Source: Athripsodes cinereus (Eukaryota > Arthropoda > Insecta > Trichoptera > Leptoceridae). From it: DNA of 64,000 nucleotides. Below, piece by piece: positions 55,523 to 64,000 of this stretch (positions are counted from its first letter, which is position 1; the number at the start of each line of letters is the position of its first letter). The stretch lies in the NCBI GenBank assembly GCA_947579605.1, contig OX388313.1, positions 5,332,001 through 5,396,000 on the forward strand, in the 5' to 3' direction. The position numbers and the translations under genes are program-made. Under the pieces are notes generated by a model. The model had not been told where the DNA came from and ran no database searches. It worked only from the letters and a program-made list of their open reading frames with translations.

Positions 55523-56472
55523 ATCAAACATAAGATATTATTCGAAAATCCTTGGTTTAGCATAATAAGAAAATTAGCCTCTCTTTATTATTAACATTGA
55601 AATCCCCAAAAATCTAAGATCCCCTACAAAATTTTAACCAAACAAAATGATATTTTGTACAACAACGACTTTTTGAGTACTTGAAAAATCCTCGCTTAAT
55701 AATCCTATATTAATATACCCTGAAGCTTTTTTATATCCGTTTAAAAAGCATTATCTTTAATGAACGGTCATTAGGTGTTATATGTTTGCTTGTTATTTTT
55801 TAATGTATATTTTTTCTTTTGCTTGTTTTAAATGTATATTTTTTACTCCGTTAACATTACCTCGATATTAATTTTAAGTATTATTATTATTATTATATTA
55901 ATGGTCGCGATAAAGACCACGAAGAGATAATTTAGCTTTTTTTATATTTCTACCTCTTGTTGCTTAATCGCTGTACGTATTCATTATAAAAAGGGGAGTG
56001 GTTTATCTATTAGAAAAACATATTAAATTATTCACTTATTATAAATTGACAAACATATAACCATCAATTCATTTTTAAAGTGACATGTATGATGGCCTTA
56101 TCTCATGCCATTAACAGTCTGTTCTATCCAATATGTTTTAAAATATGTGCTAGATTTTAATAACTTAATCTCTATGACTAATTGTGTTTTCGTTGCTAGC
56201 AAGTGTATATAAAATATTATTTATTAGTTTTATTTAATTAAGGCGTAAACTGTGGCTACTTCAGTCTTTATAGCAATGTTCAATGCTGAGACAGAAGAAG
56301 ATTCAGGGCGATGCATTCGTCAGGAAAGCATTACTCTCAGCTATGAGGAAATATATGACAGAGATTGTTAGTGTTTAAATTTATTGCCATAAATCTAAAA
56401 TACCAACATCCCATCCAAACTCGTCTATGAAACAGTTATCTTAGAAATCTTAACGGTTAATTAATTATATGA
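55523..56472. other. AT-rich, no gene; flank of the RTE element
   Basis: Nothing recognised. The last 11 bases, TAATTATATGA (56462-56472), are the left target duplication of the element that follows. Confidence 0.5.
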
Positions 56473-57311
56473 ACAGGTACAAGAGATGCAATTCTGAGTC
56501 TAAGACTTGTTCTTGAAAAAAGAATAACAGTGAATAGAAACACGTATGTAGCATTCATCGACCTAGAAAAAGCATTCGATAAAGTAGAATGGGAACAACT
56601 TTTTAAGACTTTAAACCTGATAGGAATGAGCTTTAAGGACAGAAGAGCAATCTGGAGCCTATACAAGAATGAAATGGCTGTAATTAAAAGCAGAGAGAGC
56701 TGCGCAGAAGCGAGGGTAGAACAAGGTGTAAGACAGGGTTGCTCAATGTCGCCAGCACTCTTTAACTGCTATATACAGCAAGCTATTGATGAACTCAGAG
56801 AAGAAATGAAGAATTGGACAGGAGTAAAAATAAATAGGAAAAAGGTTGACATGATTAGATATGCTGACGACATAGCACTGCTCGCAGACTCCGAGATGGA
56901 GCTGAACGAAGCCTTAGGAAAAATGGAAAGTATACTGTTGTCAAAGTACAACATGAAAATAAATAAAGATAAAACAAAATGTATGGTCGTTGGAAGGGAG
57001 AAAGCGACTGCGAACATTGCCATAAATGGAGTGAGCATCAAACAAGTAAGAGAATTCGTGTATTTGGGTAGCAGAATAAACCAGGACGGACGCTCCAAAT
57101 CAGAAATTGTGAGCAGAATAAACCAGGCACGAATTACCTTTAACAAAAAATCCAAAATATTAGAATCCCCTAATATTGATCTAAGCGTGAGGAAGAATCT
57201 CACTAAAGCCTTTGTGTGGAGCATTTTGCTATATGGGTGCGAGACGTGGACCATCAGCAAGAGGGAAAGCGGAGGGTTAGCGGCATTTGAAATGTGGTGC
57301 TATAGACGCAT

Positions 57312-57789
57312 CTCTCTCTCTCTCTTCCTAGCCTACTCCCGTCCACTCCTGGACGAAGGCCTCCTCCATCGCCTTCCACGCCGCTCTATCTTGGGCTCTT
57401 ATTTTATAATGCGGCATCTTGGTTGTTGTTTTGGAGGGTTTGTTGGCGTTACCTCACCACGCTTGCCATGCGGGTTGGTGAGTCGCAGTATCCTGGAGGT
57501 TCGGGTGTTTTTTTGAACTTTTCCGGATTTTAATTGGTGCAGCTGCTGCCCTACATCATGGAACCATATCACATCATATTTGGTACGGTGGTATGGGGAT
57601 TTTCGAGGTTGCCTTCCTGGGGGAAAAAGCTGACACAGGTATTTCCTCCTGTGTAGATGTTACAGTTATACCGCTGCTACTCGGTCGCCAGAGCCTCGTT
57701 AGTTGTCTAGCAGGGAATACCACGTGCAGGTGAGGTTGACATTTGGGTTGGCTAGGTGTTATTTGCCATCACCCCATTATCCCCCTATA
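57312..57789 (-). mobile_element. 478-bp RTE-related non-autonomous insertion (family I)
   Basis: Flanked by a perfect 11-bp duplication TATAGACGCAT (57301-57311 and 57790-57800). In minus orientation it ends with KMPHYKIRAQDRAAWKAMEE, AFVQEWTGVG-stop and a (GA)n tail (plus strand CTCTCTCTCTCTC at 57312-57324). QDRAAWKAM is the DRxxW signature of RTE-type ORF2 ends. The 5' portion (ATGGCAAATAACACCTAGCC, GCGACCGAGTAGCAGCGG and on) looks like untranslated leader rather than ORF2. The unit is therefore probably an internally deleted RTE, leader joined to C-terminus. It disrupts the H reading frame. Confidence 0.75.
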
Positions 57790-58013
57790 TATAGACGCAT
57801 GCTGAAGATTAATTGGTCGGAACACGTCGAAAACGAAGAAGTGTTAACCAGGGTAGGCGAAAAAAGGCAACTCCTCAAAAGAATCTGCCAACAACGAGCT
57901 AATTGGATTGGCCACAACATCAGGCACCCAGGACTGCTCATCGCAATCGCAGAGGGCAGGACCGAAGGCACAAATGGCAGAGGTCGACCGAGAGACGCCT
58001 ATATGGACCAACT

Positions 58014-58090
58014 TGAGCGCCCTTGAGGTGGATTTTTTTTCACAAAACGGCGCTTTACAAATCATCCAAATAATAATAATAATAATAAAT
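58014..58090 (+). mobile_element. Family R insertion with AAT tail
   Basis: GAGCGCCCTTGAGGTGGATT, TTTTTTCACAAAACGGCGCT, then (AAT)n at about 58065-58088. AACT is present on both sides (58010-58013 and 58091-58094). Removing 81 bases restores the H frame through DQLKRDMS. Only about 77 bp long, an extreme 5' truncation. Related to 1757 and 37362. Confidence 0.7.
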
Positions 58091-58230
58091 AACTGAAGAG
58101 GGACATGAGCTGTGGCTCATATATGGAGTTGAAGAGACTGGCTGAGAATAGGGAGGAGTGGAGAAATAAGTCAAAACTCGTTGCAGACTAATCCAATGGA
58201 TTGTATCTCATTATATATATAATTATATGA

Positions 58231-58832
58231 GATAGGAAGTGTGGTCGTAAAAAGAAATACATGGCAAAGTATGAAATAAAATAGTAATGAAGCTGAAAAA
58301 ATGCAGCAATTTATCTTATATCTTAAGTGTCAGACTGCATACACGAATTTCTTTATAAGTAAAATAAGAATTTTACATAATAATGTAAACCATAATGCAA
58401 TAATAAACCTGGTGGGTTCTATAACGTTGCACAATATTTTATTCATAACAACATCCTCACTGCTACACGATCCGTTCACAGAATAGGGGTCTTAAAATTT
58501 AATTACGCACCCCTCCGATATTCGATGTTACACAACAACAAAAATAATAATATAAAAAGTAGAGCTCACCCCAATATCTATACGTATTTATTGTATTGGG
58601 GGTAGTGGATAGTTAATAATATCACTTTCCTGTATCGGTATAGCTAACGAATCTATTGGATTATATCATCACACGTCCAATAACCTGTCGCTCAATGTCA
58701 ATCAGAATCTCAGCTGTTTTATTGAAGATATTACTAGTAGCACTGTAAATATATTTATGTGATGTTTATTGAATCAAAAATGTGAAAGCGCCTCGTGTAG
58801 ATCATGGATGACATTGGGTAAGCATTGTTCGG
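58231..58832. other. No gene; short inverted pair near 58570-58605
   Basis: CCCCAATA and TATTGGGG are separated by about 20 bases. The rest is AT-rich and unclassified. Confidence 0.4.
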
Positions 58833-58950
58833 ACATTATCTTTTTCTCCTCGTGCTTCATCACGTTTCCCAAATGTTGGCAATCACCTCTGTAAAAACCT
58901 CTCTATCCTGCGTAACTACTATCTTCTACTACCCACCCAGAGCAAATCTA
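58833..58950 (-). mobile_element. RTE-type LINE C-terminus (family T) copy 2
   Basis: Minus strand encodes VVTQDREVFTEVIANIWET-stop, matching the AQDREAFARVIANVGGT-stop end at 60558-60850. Followed directly by a family C copy, so the two are nested or adjacent. Confidence 0.6.
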
Positions 58951-58956
58951 TGTTCC

Positions 58957-59132
58957 ATTCATCATCATAATCATTGCCCTCAACGCTCCTCTCGGGAGCA
59001 CAGGGCAGAAACCAACCTCCTCCATTCAGAGCGTCTCTGTGCCAATTGCGTCACCTCTTCCCACGATATTCCCTGCGCTATGATGTCGTTGTCATAGGAA
59101 CCGTATATTGTGAAAGAGGGACGCCCTATATT
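58957..59132 (-). mobile_element. LINE family C 3' end
   Basis: Plus strand: CATCATCATAATCATTGCCC (reverse of the tail), TCAACGCTCCTCTCGGGAGC, ACAGGGCAGAAACCAACCTC, TGTGCCAATTGCGTCACCTC, CTATGATGTCGTTGTCATAG, GAACCGTATATTGTGAAAGA, GGGACGCCC. Truncated 5' of the GRPSF block. Confidence 0.8.
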
Positions 59133-59224
59133 CCATTACACAAGAATTATTATTTACAAAATGATTATTTATTCCATGTGGATAAAACAATATATTGTTT
59201 AGCACTGAATTTTTATTGGATGCA

Positions 59225-59280
59225 ATTGGTCAACAGTCTACCACCACCATTTAGCACTTGTAGGGAATGCTAAGATGGTA
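59225..59280 (+). mobile_element. SINE-like family A 3' end, weak
   Basis: GTCTACCACCACCATTTAGC, ACTTGTAGGGAATGCTAAGA, TGGTATG resembles the last 45 bases of family A with many changes. Confidence 0.25.
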
Positions 59281-59441
59281 TGCATGTATGAAAGAATGAT
59301 AAAACCAATCATAAGAATGTTTATGAACTTGCTTATTTTGAAGATTGAAAATAGAAGGATATGTTTGGGTTATTTCAAAGTAATTGCGCCGTTGTCATAG
59401 GATAAAAATCGTCTTTATACACAAATTATTATTATTATAAA

Positions 59442-59480
59442 ATAAGCTCTCCTGAGGATGGACGTAGTCCGAGAGCTTAT
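59442..59480 (+). repeat. CTGAGGATG hairpin motif
   Basis: A perfect 10-bp stem ATAAGCTCTC / GAGAGCTTAT (59442-59451 and 59471-59480) encloses CTGAGGAT and an inner stem GGAC-GTA-GTCC. CTGANGAT followed by a small stem and CGA(A/G) recurs at 34185 (minus), 50416 and 30626 (minus). Confidence 0.5.
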
Positions 59481-59520
59481 GAAAATATATAATTCTTTAA
59501 TTGAAAGACACAGTGTTTTA

Positions 59521-60557
59521 ATTTAATCAAATATAATTTTGACGAACTTTCACAGTGTTTGCTCTGCAAAAATAAATAAATTATCATAATAGGTAATAGA
59601 CTAAAATTCGCCCTTTGTTTAGAATAAAATATGTGTTTCTAAGTAAACTGCTTCTTATTCATATACAGTGAAGAATAAGTAAACAATGAAATATGGTATG
59701 AAAATGGAGGACATAATAAAACATACCAATAAGTTCAAAATTGAAAGATTAAATTTTGCGTCTATAGTTTTACCAACACGTTTTCTCGTTCATTGACATC
59801 ATATTCAAAGAAATATTTATTTTACGAAGCAACATCATAACAATAAGATAAGGTTGTCTGGTACCTACAAGTATTTACGTACTACACCTACGAATTTCAT
59901 TATTACCTATTATTTACTTTCAGAGACAAGACTCTCATACATACAATTCGTATTGTAGCAAAGCATTTGTGTCTATAATAATAGCTGGGAAATACGATGC
60001 TACGGAATGCGTATCAAAGTGCATTCCCCGTCTAGTCTCTTATGAACGAAAAGCATATAGCTCTCTCTCGTAGATACAGACAGAAAGTGAAATTCTTTCA
60101 TAGTGAACAATATTGTGTGTTGTGTTTAGAACTTGTACATTTATAGTTCATATTGTATTGCTGCACTTTAACAGTATTTGAACACAAGAATTCCATTTGC
60201 TTCGTATTATAAAACCATGCGGGCTTGTTAACAGTGCTTATAAATATATTCCAATATAATTATAATGTTCTTAAATCACATTCCATTTTTTTTATATTGC
60301 AATAGTTGCGTTATGCTTTTTGTATAAATAAAATATAAAAATTTAACAATTCAAATGTTTTTGTGTTAACACTTTGGAAATTTATTATTAACGTATAATT
60401 AATTTTCTTTTATTTAAACACTGTATTAGTCCTCATAATGATGCCAAGCAGAAGCCTTGGTGAAAAAGTTTGAGGTGAATAAATTTAATTTGGAAAGTAT
60501 ACAGTGTCTATATAAAAAAACTATTAAATTATGTGTTATAAAAATTTAAAGTCTATA
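59521..60557. other. No gene seen
   Basis: AT-rich. A short inverted pair GGAATGC / GCATTCC lies near 60006-60029. Nothing classified. Confidence 0.45.
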
Positions 60558-60850
60558 TACATCTTCTTCTTCTCGTGCCGTATCAGGTCCCCCCGACGTT
60601 GGCAATCACTCTGGCGAAGGCTTCTCTATCTTGCGCGACCCGGAACAGCTCCCCCACATGTCTCATCCCGGTCCAGTCTCTTATGTTGCGCAGCCAAGAC
60701 GTTTGCCTTCTACCAGGACCACGCTGCCCCTCAATCTTCCCCATCAGTATCAGCTGGAGCAAACTATACTTATCGCCCCGCAGAACTTGACCCAGATATA
60801 AAATCTTATGGACCTTAACGTCCTTCAGCAGCTGTCTACTGCAATTGGCT
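60558..60850 (-). mobile_element. RTE-type LINE C-terminus (family T) copy 1
   Basis: One open minus frame reads LKDVKVHKILYLGQVLRGDK, YSLLQLILMGKIEGQRGPGR, RQTSWLRNIRDWTG, LFRVAQDREAFARVIANVGG, T-stop. The order LGHxLRG, GKIEGxRGxGRRxxSWL, DREAFARVIAN is a common insect RTE-type ORF2 end. The 3' tail is GAAGAAGATG-like (plus strand CATCTTCTTCTTCTCG, 60560-60575). No RT core; 5'-truncated. Confidence 0.85.
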
Positions 60851-61099
60851 CTATATACATAAAATTTGTTAAATGTGTATGTATTGTCGGCAAAACTCTC
60901 AGGATAGAAAAAGTTTCCCGGAAGAAAGAGAAATTTTCGAAAATCATGCAATAGGAACTATACAAATAAAAACCATTAATAAAATATGATTGAAGGTAGA
61001 TATACATCATAAATTCAGCTATAATATAATATAGGTACTAACCATGTCAAATGATTATTAAATCATGTAGAGGCAATAAGCATGTATATTCTTTACATT
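60851..61099. other. AT-rich, nothing recognised
   Basis: Short frames only. Confidence 0.5.
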
Positions 61100-61153
61100 G
61101 ACATAATCCTGTGGTAATCCTACTTGTGGGAGATGCTGAGATGGTATAGGTTA
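61100..61153 (+). mobile_element. SINE-like family A, extreme 3' end
   Basis: AATCCTGTGGTAATCCTACT, TGTGGGAGATGCTGAGATGG, TATAGG. Last 50 bases of the family. Confidence 0.45.
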
Positions 61154-61194
61154 TCATCAATTATAGGATAGGAATATCATCTTTCACCCATTAG

Positions 61195-61330
61195 CTCTGT
61201 AACCCATTTGCTCTTTACGGGAGTGTAAAACAGAAACCAACATCCTCTATTCAGAGCGTCTTTGCGTCATTTGAGTCACCTCCTTCTTTGACATTCCTGC
61301 CTTTTTTGGGTCAACATCATAGGAATAGAT
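61195..61330 (-). mobile_element. LINE family C scrap
   Basis: TTGCTCTTTACGGGAGTGTA, AAACAGAAACCAACATCCTC, TATTCAGAGCGTCTTTGCGT, GAGTCACCTCCTTC, GGTCAACATCATAGGAATAG. Diverged copy on the minus strand. Confidence 0.6.
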
Positions 61331-61361
61331 AGATTTATAAAAAAATATTAAATTAAATATA

Positions 61362-61620
61362 AATGCTCCCGTGGAGCACCCGGTAAAGAATTGGTCTCCC
61401 ACTCTTCTCCATAAGTTTTCGAGTGTCCTGTAAAAGGCAGGTGTTCGAAAAAATAAGACATTTTACATCACAAATTCGGCGATGAGGTTTGCCACCCATC
61501 CTGAATGTCTTAATTTTATATTGGCACGGAGAAGACAGCTTGCATGTTTTATATGCAGCTGGTCTGCTGGCTACCCCACTTGTGGGATATGCCGTGATGG
61601 TATAGTAGTAGTAGTAGTTG
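61362..61620 (+). mobile_element. SINE-like family A, best full-length copy
   Basis: Starts with the hairpin-like TGCTCCCGTGGAGCACCCGG. Continues TAAAGAATTGGTCTCCCACT, AAGTTTTCGAGTGTCCTGTA, AAAGGCAGGTGTTCG, GGCGATGAGGTTTGCCACCC, ATCCTGAATGTCTTAATTTT, ATATTGGCACGGAGAAGACA, GCAGCTGGTCTGCTGGCTAC, CCCACTTGTGGGATATGCCG, TGATGGTATAG and ends in (TAG)n at 61605-61618. No clear tRNA-type A and B boxes, so the head is of unknown origin. The last about 38 bases match the 3' end of LINE family B, with the same tail unit. Confidence 0.85.
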
Positions 61621-61733
61621 TATTAAATTAAAAAAATCTGTTATAGAAGTCATGAAATAAAATCACATTTAAATTCTTCATAATGTTAAAGCTCCATCAA
61701 ATCTTTTCACTTATTATTATTATTGTATTCTAT

Positions 61734-61935
61734 TTACATTTGGACGCCCGGCGTCAGAGCAAACATTACGTAATTAACAACGTTAAACGTCGTAGCACGT
61801 AGCAGAGGGGTGCCGAGAATCCGTAGCATAGAATAACATAAACGGACTACGGCTTGTGAATCAACAATCATTAACGGCGTTACGTTAATAACGGTCGTTG
61901 CACATTGATTAAAATCAATCCACGCATTAGCTGTT
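61734..61935. other. Unclassified ACG-rich block
   Basis: Contains GGACGCCCGGCGTCAGAGCA, AACGTCGTAGCACGTAGCAG, GGCGTTACGTTAATAACGG, with repeated ACGT words. A 69-codon minus frame covers it but resembles nothing I know. CGCCCGGCG is a small palindrome. Possibly an old mobile element. Confidence 0.3.
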
Positions 61936-63339
61936 GTAATCAATACATCAAAAGTTAGACAAACATAACAATGTATTATTATACAGACATGGGAGTATTG
62001 CTTTGGGGTACTGTTTGTTTGATTGAGTAATGATAATTATATGCTCATTTGTATTCATTTAAGGTTGTATATTGTTTGATAAATGATATTGAAATGTGAC
62101 TTTATTAACGTGATTGAGCTTAATCTACGTATACCAAAATAATGTTAATTGTAATCGAATTTTTCACACTCGGTATAGAGTACATTTTTTAGAATGTGTT
62201 TATTCAGGCGAAGTATTTGTATCAAAGAGCAGTATTTTTTGTATATTTTTTTTTTTGAAAATAAAAAACATGCTTGTTATAGAAAACACACAACAAAAAA
62301 GCACGGATATATAATTTAAAAAAAAAAACAGGAGTTTAACAAACACGATATTTTTAAATTTGTATGTAGATATTACTTAATTTGTTTTAATTTGTCAGAA
62401 TTCCCTCTTTAAAATTAACATCAAGTCTATATTATGAAGTATGTAGAGATAAACAAATCAGAATTTTCAAAAAGCTTGCAATATTTTACTAAGCGTCATT
62501 TTCAATTTAGTTTATGATCTAATATTTTGGAAAACTCATAATATTCCTTGATATTATAAAAAAAAATTTTTTTTGATTTTTCGCAACGATTTTTTTTACG
62601 ACTTATATGAAATATTCAGTACTTCAAGAGAAAAAGGATATGAAGTTCTTTTTTTCGGCTATCCTACACGTATATTATGTGAGGTAGGTACTATGAACAT
62701 TCTAATAAAAACGTAAGAGCTCTACAGAATTTTACACACCGATAGATTTTATTGATATCCTTTATGATTGATTTATAACATGTAGTCATCTTCGTTATCC
62801 CTCGAGGCTCTCACCTCTCCTATTTCATATTTTTATTATTATTATGTACTGCTTACAATACTTGGTTTATAACCAGTACAGCTTAACAGTTCTTTTATCA
62901 AAAGTGTTTGAAAAACTGTACAGCTGAAAAAAATATTTGTTTCTAATAATATATCACTGGATAGCGCAAAGATCGAAAAACCCTATAATTTTTTTAATTT
63001 AATCGTACACTTATTTGTGTCCAATAATTTGTTACAATTTTTTGCAGATATTTATTCAACTTTTGGCACTAAAGCCAATCATCAAGCCACCATCCTAAAG
63101 TCTTCGTTTTTCAATACGCATGAAGTGTTATCTTATTTCTTGAATACCTTCTTATATAAGAATCTAATATTAATGAACATGACAATTTAAATATAAGCTC
63201 TGAAGAAAAATTATAGAGCTTTTTATATAGGAATAGGTAATAATATGATTTAAAATTATATTAAATATTTAACAAGACTAAGTTACGGTCACACATTCTT
63301 TTTATTACGAAATTAAAAAAAAAACAAACAATTGTTTTC
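61936..63339. other. AT-rich interval, no gene seen
   Basis: Homopolymer-rich. No repeat family recognised. Confidence 0.5.
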
Positions 63340-63460
63340 TTCTGCTATGTTACGTTTTACTGTCGAGAGAGACGTATTTCGTCTTATAAGGACATTGTCA
63401 ATCTTAAAAGATGAAAGACGTCTTTTTCGAAAATAAAACATAATTAAAATAAAGTAGAAT
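63340..63460. repeat. Foldback family L copy 4
   Basis: Left arm TCGAGAGAGACGTATTTCGT, CTTATAAGG; centre ACATTGTCAATCTTAAAAGA; right arm GATGAAAGACGTCTTTTTCG. Outer arms TTCTGCTATGTTACG.. and ..AAAGTAGAATAAAAA are weaker. The centre matches the copy at 1136-1262. Confidence 0.55.
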
Positions 63461-63977
63461 AAAAAGGTCGATTTTAAATTTCGTTATAGAATTCTACTAC
63501 CTTAAAATTAATATGGTGCATTATTTTTACTGCTATAGATACCCAGAAAGAGTATCGGCCTGTGTATTTATTTAAATTCATTAAATTTAAAGAAACAAAG
63601 AAGTTATTAGGTGTACATATTGTGATCTCTCCGTGAAATATAATGTACTCACAGCATATTTTCTACGTAGATATTTGTTTTGATATACACATACTTCATA
63701 CATACAAGTGTATAACATTCTCTATTTCTATAGAGTAAATCAAAACCATCGAAATTTTAATAATCAATGAACCGTTGAAATGTAAGCCCCCTTGTGTTGG
63801 TTGAAGTAAGTAGTAGTTACCCCCAAACTGACTTAAACTGAAAACAATGAGGGAGTGATAGGGTGAAGAGGGTATCAGATACAACATTTGAGAATCCACA
63901 AAAGCTTCCTACAAAATTTTCCCTGCTATTGTTAAAAAGGAGACAATACTGTTTTATTTATCCATACTCATGAAATA
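63461..63977. other. No recognisable gene or repeat
   Basis: The first 35 bases resemble the flank of the 1136 foldback. Nothing else. Confidence 0.45.
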
Positions 63978-64000
63978 ATATATCTCACAAGTGTAGTACC
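63978..64000 (-). mobile_element. SINE-like family A, cut by window end
   Basis: TATCTCACAAGTGTAGTACC resembles the family 3' end on the opposite strand. The window stops before more can be seen. Confidence 0.35.

Larger units (their letters stand above)
56473..58191 (+). pseudogene. Reverse transcriptase of RTE/BovB-type LINE, split
   Basis: Role: ORF2 reverse transcriptase of a non-LTR retrotransposon, copying its own RNA at a nicked chromosomal site. Visible RT motifs: FIDLEKAFD (motif A, catalytic Asp codon 56560-56562), QGVRQGCSMSP (motif B, from about 56722), YADD (motif C, 56860-56871), INKDKTKCMV (motif D) and FVYLGSRI (motif E, from about 57055). A thumb-like LLYGCETWTISK follows. 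After the first insertion come LKINWSEHVENEEVL, RANWIGHNIRHPG and GRGRPRDAYMDQ, and after the second KRDMSCGSYMELKRLAEN, REEWRN, stop TAA 58189-58191. The endonuclease and N-terminal part are missing. The three coding pieces (56473-57311, 57801-58013, 58095-58191) stay in one phase with no stop, so only truncation and insertions broke it. Confidence 0.85.
56473..58219 (+). mobile_element. 5'-truncated RTE-type LINE (family H) with two nested insertions
   Basis: The element starts mid-ORF at 56473 and ends in an AT-rich 3' UTR near 58219. It is flanked by an 11-bp duplication TAATTATATGA (56462-56472 and 58220-58230), marking a target-primed insertion of an already truncated copy. Two later insertions lie inside: family I at 57312-57789 (minus) and family R at 58014-58090 (plus). 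Ignoring the insertions, the element is about 1.2 kb. It is the only copy in the window that keeps the reverse transcriptase core. Confidence 0.85.

Noticed and set aside
56769..57260. 163-codon minus-strand frame
   Set aside because: Antisense shadow of the H reverse transcriptase frame, which has real RT motifs.
57313..57516. C-terminal extension of the RT frame
   Set aside because: Residues after the TATAGACGCAT duplication are read from the inserted family I element; they are not part of the RT.
59442..59480. Hammerhead ribozyme
   Set aside because: The strands flanking the CTGAGGA core pair with each other as a simple stem, which is not hammerhead topology.
1..64000. CRISPR array, prokaryotic operons, integrated virus
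   Set aside because: No regularly spaced direct repeats, no tightly packed genes, and no viral protein motifs recognised on either strand.

Overview
The window looks like intergenic or intronic DNA from an insect, most likely a moth or butterfly. The evidence is very high A+T by eye, no long host reading frame, many GTACCTAC-type strings, and several repeat families of a kind typical of Lepidoptera. The organism call is inference. Nothing bacterial is present: no operons, no CRISPR array and no Shine-Dalgarno-led genes. No confident host gene is visible; only three weak exon candidates are listed (3090, 32861 and 46001).

Almost everything I could classify is mobile-element debris. I give the families working letters. 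Family A is a short SINE-like repeat with about 25 copies. Families B, C, H, I, J, K and T are 3' ends of RTE/BovB-type non-LTR retrotransposons (LINEs); most keep the C-terminal signature GRP(R)xxW followed by xDRxxWR. Families E and F are 3' ends of LINEs with TAAA-type tails (E is CR1/jockey-like). Families D, M, N and O are tRNA-headed SINEs. Families L, Q and the 23862 element are foldback (hairpin) elements. Family R is a tiny LINE 3' end. Family P is an unclassified pair, and S is a widespread lepidopteran repeat. Strands for A, B, C, E, H, K and T are given in the retrotransposon sense (3' tail on the right for +).

Layout. 0-24.5 kb is an accessory mix of A, C, B, D and E fragments, with a GC-rich block carrying a perfect heat-shock-element array near 5.88 kb. 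About 24.5-34.7 kb is unusually repeat-poor and AT-rich, ending in a 292-bp near-identical tandem duplication. 34.7-50 kb returns to A/B/C/E/K fragments, including a LINE (K) inserted inside an A copy. 50.3 kb holds a near-perfect 112-bp-arm inverted repeat. 51-56 kb is B-rich and includes a 190-bp terminal-inverted-repeat insertion inside a B copy. 56.47-58.22 kb holds the best-preserved element, an RTE LINE (H) whose open frame is split by two later insertions with visible target-site duplications. 58.8-61.6 kb contains further T, C and A copies.

The elements interact as parasites of one another. The 3' end of A resembles the 3' end of B, which suggests that B-type machinery moves A. Several elements are nested, so relative insertion order can be read. 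I see no convincing undescribed host system. The strongest candidates for something not already catalogued are the A/B tail partnership, the 50.3-kb hairpin, and the heat-shock-element island.
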